The notes: generated from the sequence alone by a model not told the origin. Shown: positions 41,695 to 52,462, counted from the stretch's first letter. The stretch: 64,000 nt of DNA from Rhizopus arrhizus (GCA_024220505.1 JAKZZE010000007.1:682001-746000); one strand, 5' to 3'. Numbers and translations: made by a program.

Positions 41695-42487
41695 CGTGGA
41701 CGCGTCTCTCACAGGATGGGGAATTTCCTCGCCAGAAATCCAAACCAGCGGCTATTGGAGTCCAGAAGAACAGTCAGAGTCGACAAACGTCCGAGAGTTG
41801 AAAACAATTTTATTTGCCCTTCAACTGCACGCAAAAAAGTACGCACACTCAACCATACGACGTTTTACCGACAGTATCACAGCGCTCAGCTATGTGAAAA
41901 ATTCAGGGGGAACATCATCAGCCGTCTTGCAAGACATCGCCGTAGAAATCCAAGAATTATGCAACACTTTCCACCTCGATCTCCATTATCACCATATACC
42001 GGGGATAATGAACCAAGCAGCCGACAAGCTGAGCAGACGGGGAATTCCGTTGTACGAATGGTCACTACCGAGGAAATGGTTTCATCTGATACAGCAGAAA
42101 TGGGGTGTCAGCAAGTTGAAGATCGACGCCTTTGCCGGTCACCACAATGCGAAACTGAAGACATATTGGAGCCTGAGACCAGATCCAACATCAAGCGGAA
42201 CCGATGCGTTCCAACAAACTTGGCCCACGAAGGGACTGTATCTCAACCCTCCTTGGAAATTGATACCAAAAGTGATCAGAAAACTACAGTACCATCAAGT
42301 CAAGGAAGCCGTACTTGTAACACCACTATGGCCGACACAATTTTGGTGGACAATGATCAGTCAATTGCATCACCTCAGAAAACCAATAATAATGAGAATC
42401 AGCAAACAATGGACGTTGGTCGCGTGGATGTTATCAGGAAGAAAAGAACCGAAGAAGGTCTACCGGAAGAAGCTACACAGTATTTGA
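41695..42487 (+). pseudogene. DIRS RNase H and adenine-methyltransferase-like domains
   Basis: Resumes the RT frame after Tc1 B3: YVDASLTGWG (RNase H first Asp), RELKTILFAL (Glu) and FTDSITALSYV (Asp), with ADKLSRRG near the end. A methyltransferase-like stretch typical of DIRS elements follows: KLKIDAFAGHHNAKLKTYWS and GLYLNPPWKLIPKV, with NPPW as the likely catalytic motif, ending KKLHSI at 42487. Intact in itself; it lost its upstream exon-like continuity only through the inserted elements. The recombinase frame overlaps its end. Confidence 0.85.
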
Positions 42488-43593
42488 ATCAATCCATAAG
42501 AAAGACAACCAGTAAGACATACGATTATGGATGGAGAATTTGGAAAAACTGGTGCAAGCGTCACAATCACGAGCCTACACGTTACGATCCAAAGGCAGCC
42601 TTACAATTTCTAGTGGATCACAGAGAATTCTCTACTCAATACCTCAATGTGTTGAGATCATCTATTGTGTCTGTTCACAACATCATTCATCCTAATCAAC
42701 CTCCACTTTCACAATACCCTTTGATTCAAAATTTTTTCAGAGCAAAACGAAAAACCGACACAAAAATCCCAAAACCACATGAAGATGAGATTTGGAACGT
42801 GCAAAGTTTGATTGAATTAGTCAAGACATGGGGACCGACTAGTCAACTATCAATCTCATCATTGCAACAAAAAACCATCATATTGTTGGGTATTGCTACT
42901 ATGTGGAGACCTCGTTCGGATCTAGGAAGGTTACAGTTTCGAGATGTACATTTTGTGCACCAAGGCGATCATTTGACTGGCGTTACATTGATTTCAAGAC
43001 AACCGAAAGAATCTCAATACAAAACTTCAAAATTGGGTGAACTCACGAAAGATTCTGACGACTTGTATCCTGTTTCGACCTTGTTTACTTTTATTACCAA
43101 GACTATGGCAATGAGAGGAAAACTATCTGACGACCACACCTTGTTTCTCGCTTACATTCATGATTTGGAAAAAGTTTGCTCCATATCACCAAGTACACTG
43201 GCTAATTGGGTCAATAAACGGATGCAGGAAGCAGGTGTTGATATTCAAAAATACAAAGCTCACTCTTTACGTTCAGCCTGAAGCACTTACGCAGTACAAC
43301 AGGGCCATTCGATCTCAAAAGTCAAACAACATGCCCATTGGTCTGAAAAGTCAAATACGTTTGAAAAGTATTATTACAAGCCGTTCAACTCCTACTCAGA
43401 AGGCTCTGATATCTGCAAGTCAATGTTTTCGTCTACGGAGAACAATACCACTATATCGGGGTTTGGAACGAAGGCAACCGAGATTGTTTTAAGTATGCCT
43501 AACAATCCTAAGGTTGCCGAAGAGGAAAACAAAGATATAGTGGTCACCCGCCCTGTGAACCCATTATCATGGATCAAGAATTTCTTCAAGTAA
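42426..43593 (+). pseudogene. DIRS tyrosine recombinase with one nonsense codon
   Basis: A second frame overlapping the methyltransferase end encodes a phage-integrase-fold recombinase: core-binding part (YLNQSIRKTTSKTYDYGWRIW), then WRPRSDLGRLQFRD (first catalytic Arg), KAHSLRSA (HxxR block), KQHAHWSE (His/Trp) and EKYYYKP (Tyr nucleophile). A TGA at 43279-43281, straight after HSLRSA, stops it; the frame then continues cleanly to TAA at 43591-43593. This enzyme would integrate the circular DNA form. The start is uncertain (about 42411-42430), because the open frame extends backwards under the RNase H gene. The C-terminal codons overlap the internal complementary region. Confidence 0.88.
43447..43544 (+). 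repeat. Internal complementary region of the DIRS element
   Basis: 43447-43506 is the complement of the left tip (30242-30300) and 43503-43544 is the complement of the right tip (43744-43785), meeting at AAT/ATT. This is the circular-junction template known from DIRS1-type elements. Confidence 0.9.
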
Positions 43594-43667
43594 TCGCAAG
43601 CAATCAAGAACCCAACCCACGAAATTAAAATAAAAAAAACTTTTGATTGAAACTTGTTCGCGTCTAT

Positions 43668-43785
43668 GAAAGATGTAAAGAACCCATAATTTTTTTTATT
43701 ACACAAATTATATTGAAAATAAAAGCGTGGCTTAGAGAGCTATTACCACTATATCTTTGTTTTCCTCTTCGGCAACCTTAGGATT
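43668..43785 (-). repeat. Right inverted terminal repeat of the DIRS element
   Basis: The inner 78 bases complement the left repeat; the outer 40 bases (ending CTTCGGCAACCTTAGGATT) are unique to this end. Confidence 0.9.
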
Positions 43786-43813
43786 TTCACTAATAAATTG
43801 TGTCCCTTGGGCT

Positions 43814-44228
43814 TGATTTATCCAAGAATAGAAAGGAACAAGAGAGGACGAGACTCGATAAAGAGATTGTTTTATTTAATAAGAAAATGATACTCTATTT
43901 ATACTTTTCATACACGGATAATATTTCATGTCATGGATTAATAATTAATGAGTATGATATAACTGATGACAAATAGATAATGGTTACGTGTTCCTCCATT
44001 GTTATCTTTGTCATCATAAGCATTTATCCATAGAATACTCGTATATGATTGACTGCGATTGACTGTGATTTAGTTCCTGGATTTAATATAATTTAACCGT
44101 GCAATTACGCAGCATCTTATCCTTAATGAAGATTATCCGAATTAACCTGTAGCCTATCTATTGGATATATTTTACATGTAGCTTATTAATACTGTTTTCA
44201 TATCGAGTTATGAATGATGGATACATCA
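43814..44228 (-). repeat. Solo LTR of family 1, minus orientation
   Basis: 415 bases, GGGCT at 43809-43813 and 44229-44233. Carries the same differences from the full-length element as the solo LTR at 33320. Confidence 0.95.
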
Positions 44229-44261
44229 GGGCTCCTTATAAAAAAATATTACAAAAAAAAA

Positions 44262-44349
44262 AAAAAAGAGTTTATATAGAGACTTATTCACTAGTTTTCA
44301 AGTACTATTTCCTTTCTATTCCTCACTTTATTATCTGCAAGTATTTCAC
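44262..44349 (+). repeat. Fragment of an LTR family 2 relative
   Basis: AAGAGTTTATATAGAGACTT through CTGCAAGTATTTCA follows the last ~85 bases of the family 2 LTR with about 15 percent change. It begins at an A-run; no other end seen. Confidence 0.7.
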
Positions 44350-44439
44350 TATACCTCCAAAAATAAAAATTGAAGATTATATATGCTTAGTTTTGAAGAT
44401 ATAAGGAAGAAAGGGGGGAAAATTATTATTATACAAAAA

Positions 44440-44490
44440 AAGAAAAATAAAGCGTGGCTCTGAGAGCATTTATTACATTATTCGACTTCG
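44440..44490. repeat. DIRS terminal-repeat-like remnant
   Basis: AAAATAAAGCGTGGCTCTGA and following bases resemble AAAATAAAAGCGTGGCTTAG of the right DIRS repeat. Possibly the end of a second, older DIRS copy. Confidence 0.45.
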
Positions 44491-44571
44491 TTTCGCCAAC
44501 ATTTTAATTACGATTTATACGAATTTGCAGGCTTTTTAATTTTTGTGTCCTGGTTTAGCAACTCACAGTAT

Positions 44572-44755
44572 TTGACTATGTGAAGTGAATATGAATAAAG
44601 TTTAATATAAAATCTAATCGAAGTATTCTGTTGATCTTTGTTGGGGATAATGTCATAAATGGCACCAAGTTATATCAACTTGTTATTCAGGGCCATATCT
44701 GGTTCCTTTTATTTAAGTAAAGTGACTATAATCTTATGTATCCTTAACAATATAT
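44572..44755 (+). repeat. Dispersed repeat R, copy 2
   Basis: Complement of the repeat at 30533-32349 without the B2 insert. It contains TGTTGGGGATAATGTCATAA, which looks like a copia-type LTR start, but similarity to copy 1 extends upstream of that point, so this is not an element edge. Confidence 0.65.
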
Positions 44756-45692
44756 CTTGTTTTTTTTTTTTAGGCTTATAACTTCTAGTTTAATTAGAGT
44801 TGATAAAAGAATCTGATTCCAAATACTTGGGATAGAATAATAAGTAGATTTGGTTGGGAATAAGTGACCACTAGATCTAGTGTTATAAGAACAAGAGGAT
44901 CAAATCTGGAAAAGCTTCCATGAATAGTAAAATAAGGGTTACAATAAAAGCTTTTGACATCAAAGGACCTAATTTGCTTGTGATTTTGAGTAAAAATCAA
45001 AATTTTTAATGTCAAGCTAAATAATATGTTTTATTTATATAAAAAAGAATATACAAGGAACTGAAAAATGAATCATATAAAAGGAAGAGAGGTAAAAAAG
45101 AGAAACTGAGATGCCTAGCTTATCTCTTGTTCGATTTTAAAGCTTTTGTTGAATAGAGTGGGCTTCAATTATCTTACTTTGTTCATTGTATGCCCTTGCT
45201 TGTCATAACTAATTGTGTAACAGGGGCGCAGCTATTAGATTCTATGCCAAGTTAAATTTAATATTAACAACTTCTTTACCTGTAAAGCGTGACGAGCTTA
45301 GTTTCACTTGACTTTGATATATAATACCTGGTAATCATTTATATCAAGCAGGTTTACAAACTTTTTTTTTGTTATTATTATTATTCATTTTTGCAAGAAA
45401 TGGATGTATACCATTGTATTTTGCCTTAAATAGGAATGTAGAGCATTCAAACGCCACTTAGATGACCATACAGAACAAAGGATATTAAATAAGTATAACA
45501 ACAACAATAATAATGATAATAATAATAATAAATCATTATTTAAATAACTCGTATGTATTATTTTAAACTACAATTTTGAAATTATATGGATTATCTTTTT
45601 TTTTTTGTTTGATATGTAGCTTTAAAGTTATAAAGTATCGTCTAGACTAAGTATAACAAGCAAACATGATTTTTCATTTCCTTTGTACTTCT
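44756..45692. other. AT-rich intergenic stretch at the repeat/gene boundary
   Basis: No gene supported. Contains T- and ATT-rich runs (45361-45390) and an AAT/AAC-rich microsatellite-like tract (45498-45540). Confidence 0.6.
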
Positions 45693-47057
45693 TTACAATT
45701 TAGCTTCTTCAAATTCAGGCGAAGTTATTTGAAAAAATCTGTGGATTTCCTCAACTAAGCCATCAACTTCCTTTATAGTATTGTGTCCGTGAAGGCAGAT
45801 ACGCACCCTTTCTTGTCCTTTTGGTACAGTTGGAGAACAAATTGGCTTGACAATAAATCTCTTACTGTTTAAATAACTAGATAATGCTCTAACGGGTGCA
45901 TTACCGTTGAGCACAATACCTTGAATTGGACTCGAAGAAGGTAATAATGTACCAACTGGTAATCTTACAGTTTCTCTGAATCGTTTTGTAATACTGTGAA
46001 GATGCTCCTGAGCCTACCCAAAGTCGTTAGAAAACCTATGATTGTTTTTCCCATTAAAACTTTACTGATGTAGTTTGACCATTTTCCAACATGTCATATG
46101 CACACTTAATAGATACTAAGCAGTTGAATGGCATAAATGTAGAATAAATAAGTGGTCTAGCATAATTGATCAAATATTCTCGCAAGACATATGACCCAAG
46201 AACAGCAGCTAAAAAATAAGTAACTAATAATATCGCAATATCCATCGTGATAACCAACCCCCAGTACTAGCTAATGCTTTTCCAAATGTATGGAGTCGAG
46301 CAAATATTTCGTCCTCTAAACCAAGCTCGCATACGATACCACGCCCAAGCTCACCATAAACACCTGTGCTATGTGCCTATGTGCATGAAACATGTATTTT
46401 TTATGTCTTCATTTTCCATTTACGTGTTTCCATTATTACCTCGTCGACAATGATATATCCATTTTCTTTATTAGGCCAGTATTTTCTTAATACACTTACA
46501 ATTTCGGTTAAAGGAGCAATATCACCATCCATAGAATAAACAGTTTCTACTGCAATAAATATGTTTTTTCCGGGATACTGTTTCGCAACTTCTGCTAATA
46601 CTCTTTCAAAATCCTCGACATTTGAATGAAGAAAGGGTATCTTTTTCGCTGCTCTTGAAACGCGCATTCCTTCGTGTACGCTCGCGTGAATAAGTTCGTC
46701 ATACAAAATAATGTCCCCATGTTGGGGTAATGTACTGAACAAACTGGCATTGGCATCAAATCCCGAATTAAATATGAGTGCGCTTTCACTCTTATGAAAT
46801 TCGGCAATTCTTTTCTCTAAATCTTCAGTGAATGCAGAATTACCATCTAATAAACGCGATCCTGTAGATCCTAAAATGGTAGGTAACAAGGATAATTCAC
46901 ACAAATATTTTTCACGGAATATTGAACTGTGGGAAAGCCCCAAAAAATCGTTGGACGAAAAGTCGACAGCATCAATAGGATTCACTACAAGTTTGCGCAA
47001 TTTGGATATGTGGCGTCTCTTTTCTAGGGTAGCTTTGAGTTGATCTTGAAGTACCAT
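45693..47057 (-). CDS. 8-amino-7-oxononanoate synthase-like PLP enzyme (four exons, 399 aa)
   Basis: Exons 46440-47057, 46259-46376, 46066-46208 and 45693-46013, joined by GT-AG introns of 63, 50 and 52 bases; phases fit and no stop remains. The fold is the alpha-oxoamine synthase type of PLP enzymes. DFSSNDFLGLSHS and GSTGSRLLDGN lie near the front, then FNSGFDANASLFSTL, IHASVHEGMR and YIIVDEAHSTGVYGELGRG across the first intron. HTFGKALAS has the expected PLP lysine at about residue 239. It would condense pimeloyl-CoA and alanine in biotin synthesis; close relatives (2-amino-3-ketobutyrate CoA ligase) are possible. A pyrimidine tract and TTTCAG just upstream of ATG hint at a 5' noncoding exon or an upstream exon. 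Confidence 0.8.
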
Positions 47058-48049
47058 TTCTACTGAAATGTCAAAAAAGGAAGAAAAAGGGACCTTTGGT
47101 TTTGGTAATCTATTGGTCCAACTGGAGCCTCGTCCAAAATTTTCAGGTATTACTTTAAGAGCCGCATTTATGATCCTTTCATAGATTAGATGAAAATTTT
47201 GACTACAAATTTATAATTATATAGCATTCAACAGTTTTTATTATTTCAAACAAGAAGAAACTGAAAGATCGAAACCATCTTCCCGATCTTATATTTATGT
47301 GCTACAATAATAAAATGCGATTTTACGCCTATCGCTTCCTGCTTTTTTTTTTTTTTTTTTTTTTTTTTTGAATAAAAATCTGATAAACAATTTGCAATTG
47401 AAAGGAACTTTTTTATTTTTATATACAAATACTTAGTAATTAATGTATTAGGCCATTCTTATAAAGTATTGCTATTATTTAAATAGTATTGCTGTTTAAT
47501 TGTACTTTTAATTCTTAGTGTCAGCTTGTAATTACGGATAAATGGAATTTTATTTCACAATGCAAACAAATAATTATAAGCCAATTTCTGTTTACAACAC
47601 TCACATGTTATGAGGAAGATTTTAGGTTATTTTCTTCCTTCAAAAGATGAAACAACGAAGATCCGGTTGTTGCATCTTTCACATAAAGATAAGCTTATTG
47701 TTTACTTTGACCTTATGTTGGAATTGGTAGGAAAATAGAATAAGGAAATAGGCTTGAGCATTGCTTTCGTTCTAATGTGTTGTATTTATATTTGAATAGA
47801 TAAGCCAATAAGAATATCTAAAAACGATACGTTTCTTTATTATTTACACCCAGTTGCCCCTTTTCTCCTTTTTTTTTGGTTGCTGCATTATTTGTTTATT
47901 ATAAAACAAACTGTTTCATCATTTTTTGCTACAAATAAGAAATATTATCCAAATAAGGCTCTATTCTCTCTGTTTATCCTCATAATTTATAAAAAGAGGA
48001 ATAACAACAGGTCTTTATCTTTTGTTTACGTTTTTTTTGTTTTTCATTA
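47058..48049. other. Intergenic region between divergent genes
   Basis: Shared upstream space of the synthase-like gene (minus) and the cyclin (plus). Holds a T28 run (47342-47369) and AT-rich DNA; TTTATAAAAAGAGG near 47987 could be the cyclin TATA box. No gene seen. Confidence 0.5.
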
Positions 48050-48682
48050 ATGAACTCTCATACTTCACCTGTTTTAACTTTCAAAACAAGCCCTGAACCA
48101 CTTCTTTCTCATATGGTTCATCATGTCTATCATCTAGTTCGATGCTCAAGTGAAGTAACATACTATCAACATGCCCTGTTACCCTCATTGCCTAGATTTA
48201 TAAAAACAATTTATAAAAAATGCCGTCTAAGTCCTGCCGTACTTGTAGTAGGCCTAATATACTTGGAGAGATTGAAAAATAATTTGCCAAGTGAAGCAAA
48301 TGGAGGTAAGCTATTAGATGATGAAAAGAAACTTAAAAAAGACTAAGTTCAATTGCTTCACTAGAGTACGATACACCTTATAAATTGTTCTTGGCTGCAA
48401 TAATTATTGCAACAAAGTATATTGAAGATCACAATGCTCATGCATTATCTATTTACAAGATAGTTAGTCCAATCTATGCCTCAAAAGAACTTAATGAAAT
48501 GGAAAGAAGTTTTCTTAGTGTTTTAAAGGTAATATTTTGAGAGGTAAAAAGGTTGTGTAACAAGAGTCTAAAACAAAACGAAAACGTAGTTTGATTTGTA
48601 TGTGGATTCAAATGAAGTGGATGAATTTGTTAAAAAACATCAAGAAAAATTTCAGCTTTATTTGTATAATATAAATAATTGA
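48050..48682 (+). CDS. PHO80/Pcl-type cyclin (three exons, 170 aa)
   Basis: Exons 48050-48305, 48365-48528 and 48590-48682 with GT-AG introns of 59 and 61 bases; the reading phase is kept. The protein shows the core of a PHO80-like cyclin box: CRLSPAVLVVGLIYLERLK, then, spanning intron 1, GEYDTPYKLFLAAIIIATKYIED, and FLSVLKFDLYVDSNEVDEF across intron 2. Such cyclins bind Pho85-type kinases to control phosphate response, the cell cycle or glycogen metabolism. At 170 residues it is the length of a minimal single cyclin box with short tails. The exact kinase partner cannot be told from sequence. The first frame continues past exon 1 for some codons in the intron, which is why intron 1 is easy to miss. 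Confidence 0.85.
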
Positions 48683-49084
48683 ATTGTAAATATTAGAATA
48701 ACAAGCATCCAATATTATCTTTATAATAAAACTTTCATTAAGCATTTATTTGATTTTTTTTTAATTATCAGTTGTACTTGAAATAAATAAGAATTTATTA
48801 TAAAACAAGTGAGAGAAATATATAAAAACTGCACTTACACTTTTTTCAAAACTAAGGACACATTATATGTATATCAAAGAAAAATAATAGATTTATTTGG
48901 TATTTTAATATCGTCTCGCTTTTTGTTGACGTGATTTCTAATGCAAATCTAAATAAAAACAGTGCCATAGGACGGTTTTTGAAATTGAGTGGCGGGGAAC
49001 ACAATATCAATAGACGATTGTTAAAAGGCGGTTTTTTTCTCTCTCTCAAAGGGCGACTTATATACCTTCAAAGGGTATTTGAAT
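48683..49084. other. Intergenic, AT-rich
   Basis: Cyclin 3' side (AATAAA-like near 48726). A 65-codon minus frame over 48852-49049 has no recognisable content and is not accepted as a gene. Confidence 0.5.
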
Positions 49085-50190
49085 AGGTTTATTTCTTTTT
49101 TACTTTGCAAAAGTATCTATCGATTGCTGAAAAAATGGGCTAAGATTGTTAAGAGAAACGAATTTGCAAGCATTCGCTATCCTTGTGATTAAATCACTGG
49201 TATTGTCAAACGTGCTTCCACTTGATCTTGTTTTTGACTACGGACCAAAAACTTCCAATTACGTTGAGTTCAGGGAGTAGGGAGGAAGATAAGTGTACCT
49301 ATATCCTCTCTGTGTGATCATTTCGCTTATCTTGTTGGCTGTATGAATGGATGCATTGTCCATTATAAAAATAAAATATTTTCATTTCTTCGAATAAATC
49401 CATTTCATTCAAGGTTTTATGGATAAATTGAAAATAATATCCAGTGACAGTTCCTTTTGAAGTATGCTTTGCTTGGATTAGTGGGAGTCTTTCTTTTATG
49501 GTCTACATCATCAATTTCTATTCTTTTGGATGTCTGAGGGTTCCTGGGTTCCAATGCCATGACAAACTTAGCATTAATTGTTCCCAGGATAGTATACGAT
49601 ACTGCCCTGGTAGAGAAAGTTGTAATTATAGCTGTTGTGCCCTTCTCCGACAAGCCTCTAGATGGTCTCATGTTGATGCCAAAACCTGATTCGTCTATAA
49701 AAACACAATTGTTCAGAAATTTCATGTTCGTTTTACTCATTTCTTCAATCCATGCCTTTCGATGAACGAGTTTTAGTTGATTATTTCTCGCTTCAGGACA
49801 GCAGGCTATTTTTCTGAAAGAGAGATTGCACTCATTTTTCAAGAAGACTTGAACACTGGAAATTTTTAAAGAGAAACTTTCAAATTTCTTAGTAAGAGGC
49901 GCAATAGCATCATTCATTCATGCTTGACGATACTTGTCGTAAAAGCTGATATAGAGGGCCTTATGCTTTTCTTGGAGTTGGCTTGCCTTCCTGTTCACTT
50001 TGTTCGTTTATTTTTCAAGAATGTTCCAATCTTTACCCTCTTTGAGCCTCTTTGCCAACTTTTATGCTGTCTGTTCAGCAATTCCATCCGCTGGTCTTCC
50101 AGATTTTGCTGCGTTGTATAGCTTCACTCCGTTATAATACACAAAAAGAAGCCTCTGCTCACTACTGTAGTTATTATATGATGTTTGCTG
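49085..50190 (-). pseudogene. DDE_3-type transposase relic (IS630/Tc1 superfamily)
   Basis: Minus-strand pieces in order: GRPADGIAEQTA, then VNRKASQLQEKHKALYISFYD, then the best frame 49417-49917. That frame contains SVQVFLKNECNLSFRKI, FIDESGFGINMRPSRG (first Asp), AVSYTILGTINAKF and a nuclear-signal-like RKTPTNPSKAYFKRN. Past the stop come FIHKTLNEMDLFEE, MDNASIHTANKISEMITQRGYRYTYLPPYS (second Asp) and a frameshifted end where NPIE should be. Several stops and shifts. This looks like the intronless transposase-derived family common in Mucoromycota genomes; here it is dead. No terminal repeats identified. Confidence 0.7.
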
Positions 50191-51817
50191 CTTCTTTACT
50201 GTTCCTACAAGATTGGCCACGTCTTACATTCTAGTGTCTAAGCCTTTAGTAAGAGACTCTTGTTCTAGTCCCCGAGATTCGCAGTAACGTCTGATGTTAA
50301 GGTTTCTAGAGAGTATGGATTAACAACCTCTTTCACATCCATAGCGTCATTTCCACTTTCGTCATATCTGTCCTCATAAAGAAAAATCACACTCATTTTG
50401 TTCTTTCGTCAAGTTGTAGATATGAAGAATTGAAAAAAAAAAAAAAAAAATGCAGCTTTGAGCTTTTATTTGTGATTAAAGACATGTTATTCATGTAAGT
50501 TTCATAAACCATACTGTCAAATAGCTGTAATTAGCTCGTTTATGCGCATGCATTATACCATAAAGATACTGGTGCTCAGGGTTCATGTAGAATAATCAAT
50601 GTTTATAAGGAGAAGAAGATGTGTTTTTGTAGTTAGCAAAAAACGATCATTTGTTCTAGCATTCAAACTATCAGGAAATAGACATTATGTTCATTGTGTA
50701 ATATTGCCTTATTAGTCATCAAAAATTCGTTGTTGGAACGAATCATGTATTTCTTTGTTTTAATCGTACTACCTCCCTTTTTATTTCCGCAATGCATTAG
50801 CTTCCCTTCCCCTTCCCCTTCCCCTTGTATCTTTTAAGTTAGTTGTTATCTCGATAACAAATCTCTTACAAAAGGAAAATTATAACTTGTTACCATTTAC
50901 ATCCTCTCTGATTCGTAATATGTGTTTGTACAGTGACAAACAATAAGAAACTACACCTCGTTTCTTTTTTCTTTTTTTTTATTAATCGTTAATATCATTC
51001 TATAGCTCACAAGTATCCTCAAATGTTATTTGGAAATTATCATACTAATTAGATTTATATGACGTAAAGTAGTTCTCCATAAAGCACAAGTTTGTAACAA
51101 TTTTTAGAATGATTAGCGCTAAGTCAACTTATTTTTTAGATTGTCGTTTTATTTATCGTACATTTTCTTATTTAAAAATAATAACACATTTTCTTGGGTT
51201 TGGTAACGAAAGGAGATAATTTTTAGGATGATCACTTTCTTAATTTTCCTTTTTTTTTTTAAAAAAAGGGAAATTTTGTTAAGCAAAAGATCTGCATCCC
51301 TTTAAATCCTCAATCGAAAAAAAAAAGTATGGTACTTTTTTTCTCTCCTGCAGGTAAAAGCGATCGTTATGTAAGGCTGATTTTATCTGTCTTTTTTTTT
51401 TTTTTTTTTTTTTTTATCAGGACAGTTTTCGTATGGTTGAAATAGTAAAATAAAAATATAGATGGAAATTACATCTTAAACCCATCATATGCTGATTTTC
51501 CATGTGAAAAATATATACAAGTCAGCATACATTTTTTTATTCAATTTTTGATAAACAGTATGAATCATTCATAATGAATAATTATCATGGAGAAAATCGT
51601 TTTAGAGAAAATGGACAAAATAACCAAGAAAATTGTAAGGACATACACTCCTTGCAGCTATTTGACACCTCCTTTTGTCGCGCCCCACAAAAGCCATAGT
51701 ATCGCAGCTAATAGTCTCCCTGAGAACATTATAGAATTAATAAATAAGACAGAAGGTTGAATCTAAATCAGTCCAAATTTTATTTCCTTTCTTCGTCTCT
51801 CTCTCTCTCTTTTTACT
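50191..51817. other. Intergenic with simple repeats
   Basis: No gene supported. Contains an A-run near 50431, CCTTCC repeats at 50802-50825, a palindromic T9/A7 run near 51250-51268 and a T24-like run near 51393. CT-rich (TCTCTCTCTCTC) just before 51818. Confidence 0.55.
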
Positions 51818-52462
51818 ATGGGTAGAATCTTGATTATACGCGATGGTAATGGTAATAAACCTTATACAGCAAATTCAGTGAATGGACCCAGCCCTACTAA
51901 TTTGCTCAATAATAATGAAAGTACCGGCGAGGAAATCAATAACAACGATAATAAAAATGGCAGAAATAACAAAGACAGTCAACTTAATAGCGGTAATAGC
52001 GATCAATCATATAACAATGGTAATGTGCATGGTAGTAATAACAGCAGCTCGATGCAAATCGGGGATGATCACAGTAATAGTAATAACAGCAAAAGCAGCA
52101 GTAACAATGATAACAATATTGCTCCTGATGATAACAATAACTGGTTACAAACTAATGGTGGATACAATGATAGTTATACTAGCATACCTCCAGCCCGTTT
52201 ACCGCCAACATTTATTGATCAAAATAATAACGGCCACCAAATGCCTATAAAAATAATCGTTATTATTGTTGCAACTATATGTAGCGTCTGTTTCATTGCC
52301 GCTGCTGGCATGTTCTACTTTGCCAAAAAAAGAAAATCAAAGAGGAAAGAAAAAATATCAAATGCTACTTTTAAGTGTTCTACAGATAAAGCTACTGGAG
52401 CAATGTCAAGAGTAGGTCCTTTGCAAAAGAAAGCCCAGCCATCTCCAACTTCTAATTTGTGA
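51818..52462 (+). CDS. Asn/Ser-rich single-pass membrane protein, possibly an incomplete model
   Basis: 214 codons. Residues 20-140 are low-complexity Asn, Ser, Asp and Gly with many N-x-S/T sites. One strong transmembrane segment lies at about 145-167 (IKIIVIIVATICSVCFIAAA), then a basic stop-transfer stretch (KKRKSKRKEK) and a short tail. The layout fits a type I surface protein, such as a wall sensor or mucin-like stalk, but the expected signal peptide is missing from this start. The sequence just upstream (CT-rich tract, then ATGGGTAG) looks like a 3' splice site. The ATG may therefore be false and an earlier exon with the signal peptide may exist; I could not place it. No known family. 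Confidence 0.55.
   Translation: MGRILIIRDGNGNKPYTANSVNGPSPTNLLNNNESTGEEINNNDNKNGRNNKDSQLNSGNSDQSYNNGNVHGSNNSSSMQIGDDHSNSNNSKSSSNNDNNIAPDDNNNWLQTNGGYNDSYTSIPPARLPPTFIDQNNNGHQMPIKIIVIIVATICSVCFIAAAGMFYFAKKRKSKRKEKISNATFKCSTDKATGAMSRVGPLQKKAQPSPTSNL

Larger units (their letters stand above)
30242..43785 (+). mobile_element. DIRS-type tyrosine-recombinase retrotransposon, internally deleted and multiply interrupted
   Basis: The ends share an inverted repeat (about 30297-30376 against 43668-43745) with different outer tips. An internal complementary region at 43447-43544 is the complement of both outer tips joined together. The trinucleotide ATT occurs at the left tip (30242-30244), the right tip (43783-43785) and the internal junction; no target duplication is seen. 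Inside are a short first ORF, RT, RNase H, adenine methyltransferase-like and tyrosine recombinase parts. Inserts: B2, LTR-like sequence, a solo LTR, and B3 with Ty3 element 2. Most of ORF1 and the front of RT are gone. Confidence 0.85.

Noticed and set aside
41680..42425. Upstream half of the long 533-codon frame as part of the recombinase
   Set aside because: It overlaps the RNase H/methyltransferase domains in another frame and has no recombinase-like content before about 42426.
44638..44749. Short copia-type solo LTR starting TGTTGGGGATAATG
   Set aside because: Similarity to the other copy of this repeat runs through the supposed start, and no matching 5-base duplication was found.
48852..49049. 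65-codon minus-strand frame as a gene
   Set aside because: Random-looking composition, no start context, ends in a low-complexity stretch.
50240..50300. tRNA-like sequence around CTTGTTCTAGTCCCCGAG
   Set aside because: No acceptor stem or anticodon arm can be formed; no tRNA gene was recognised anywhere in the window.
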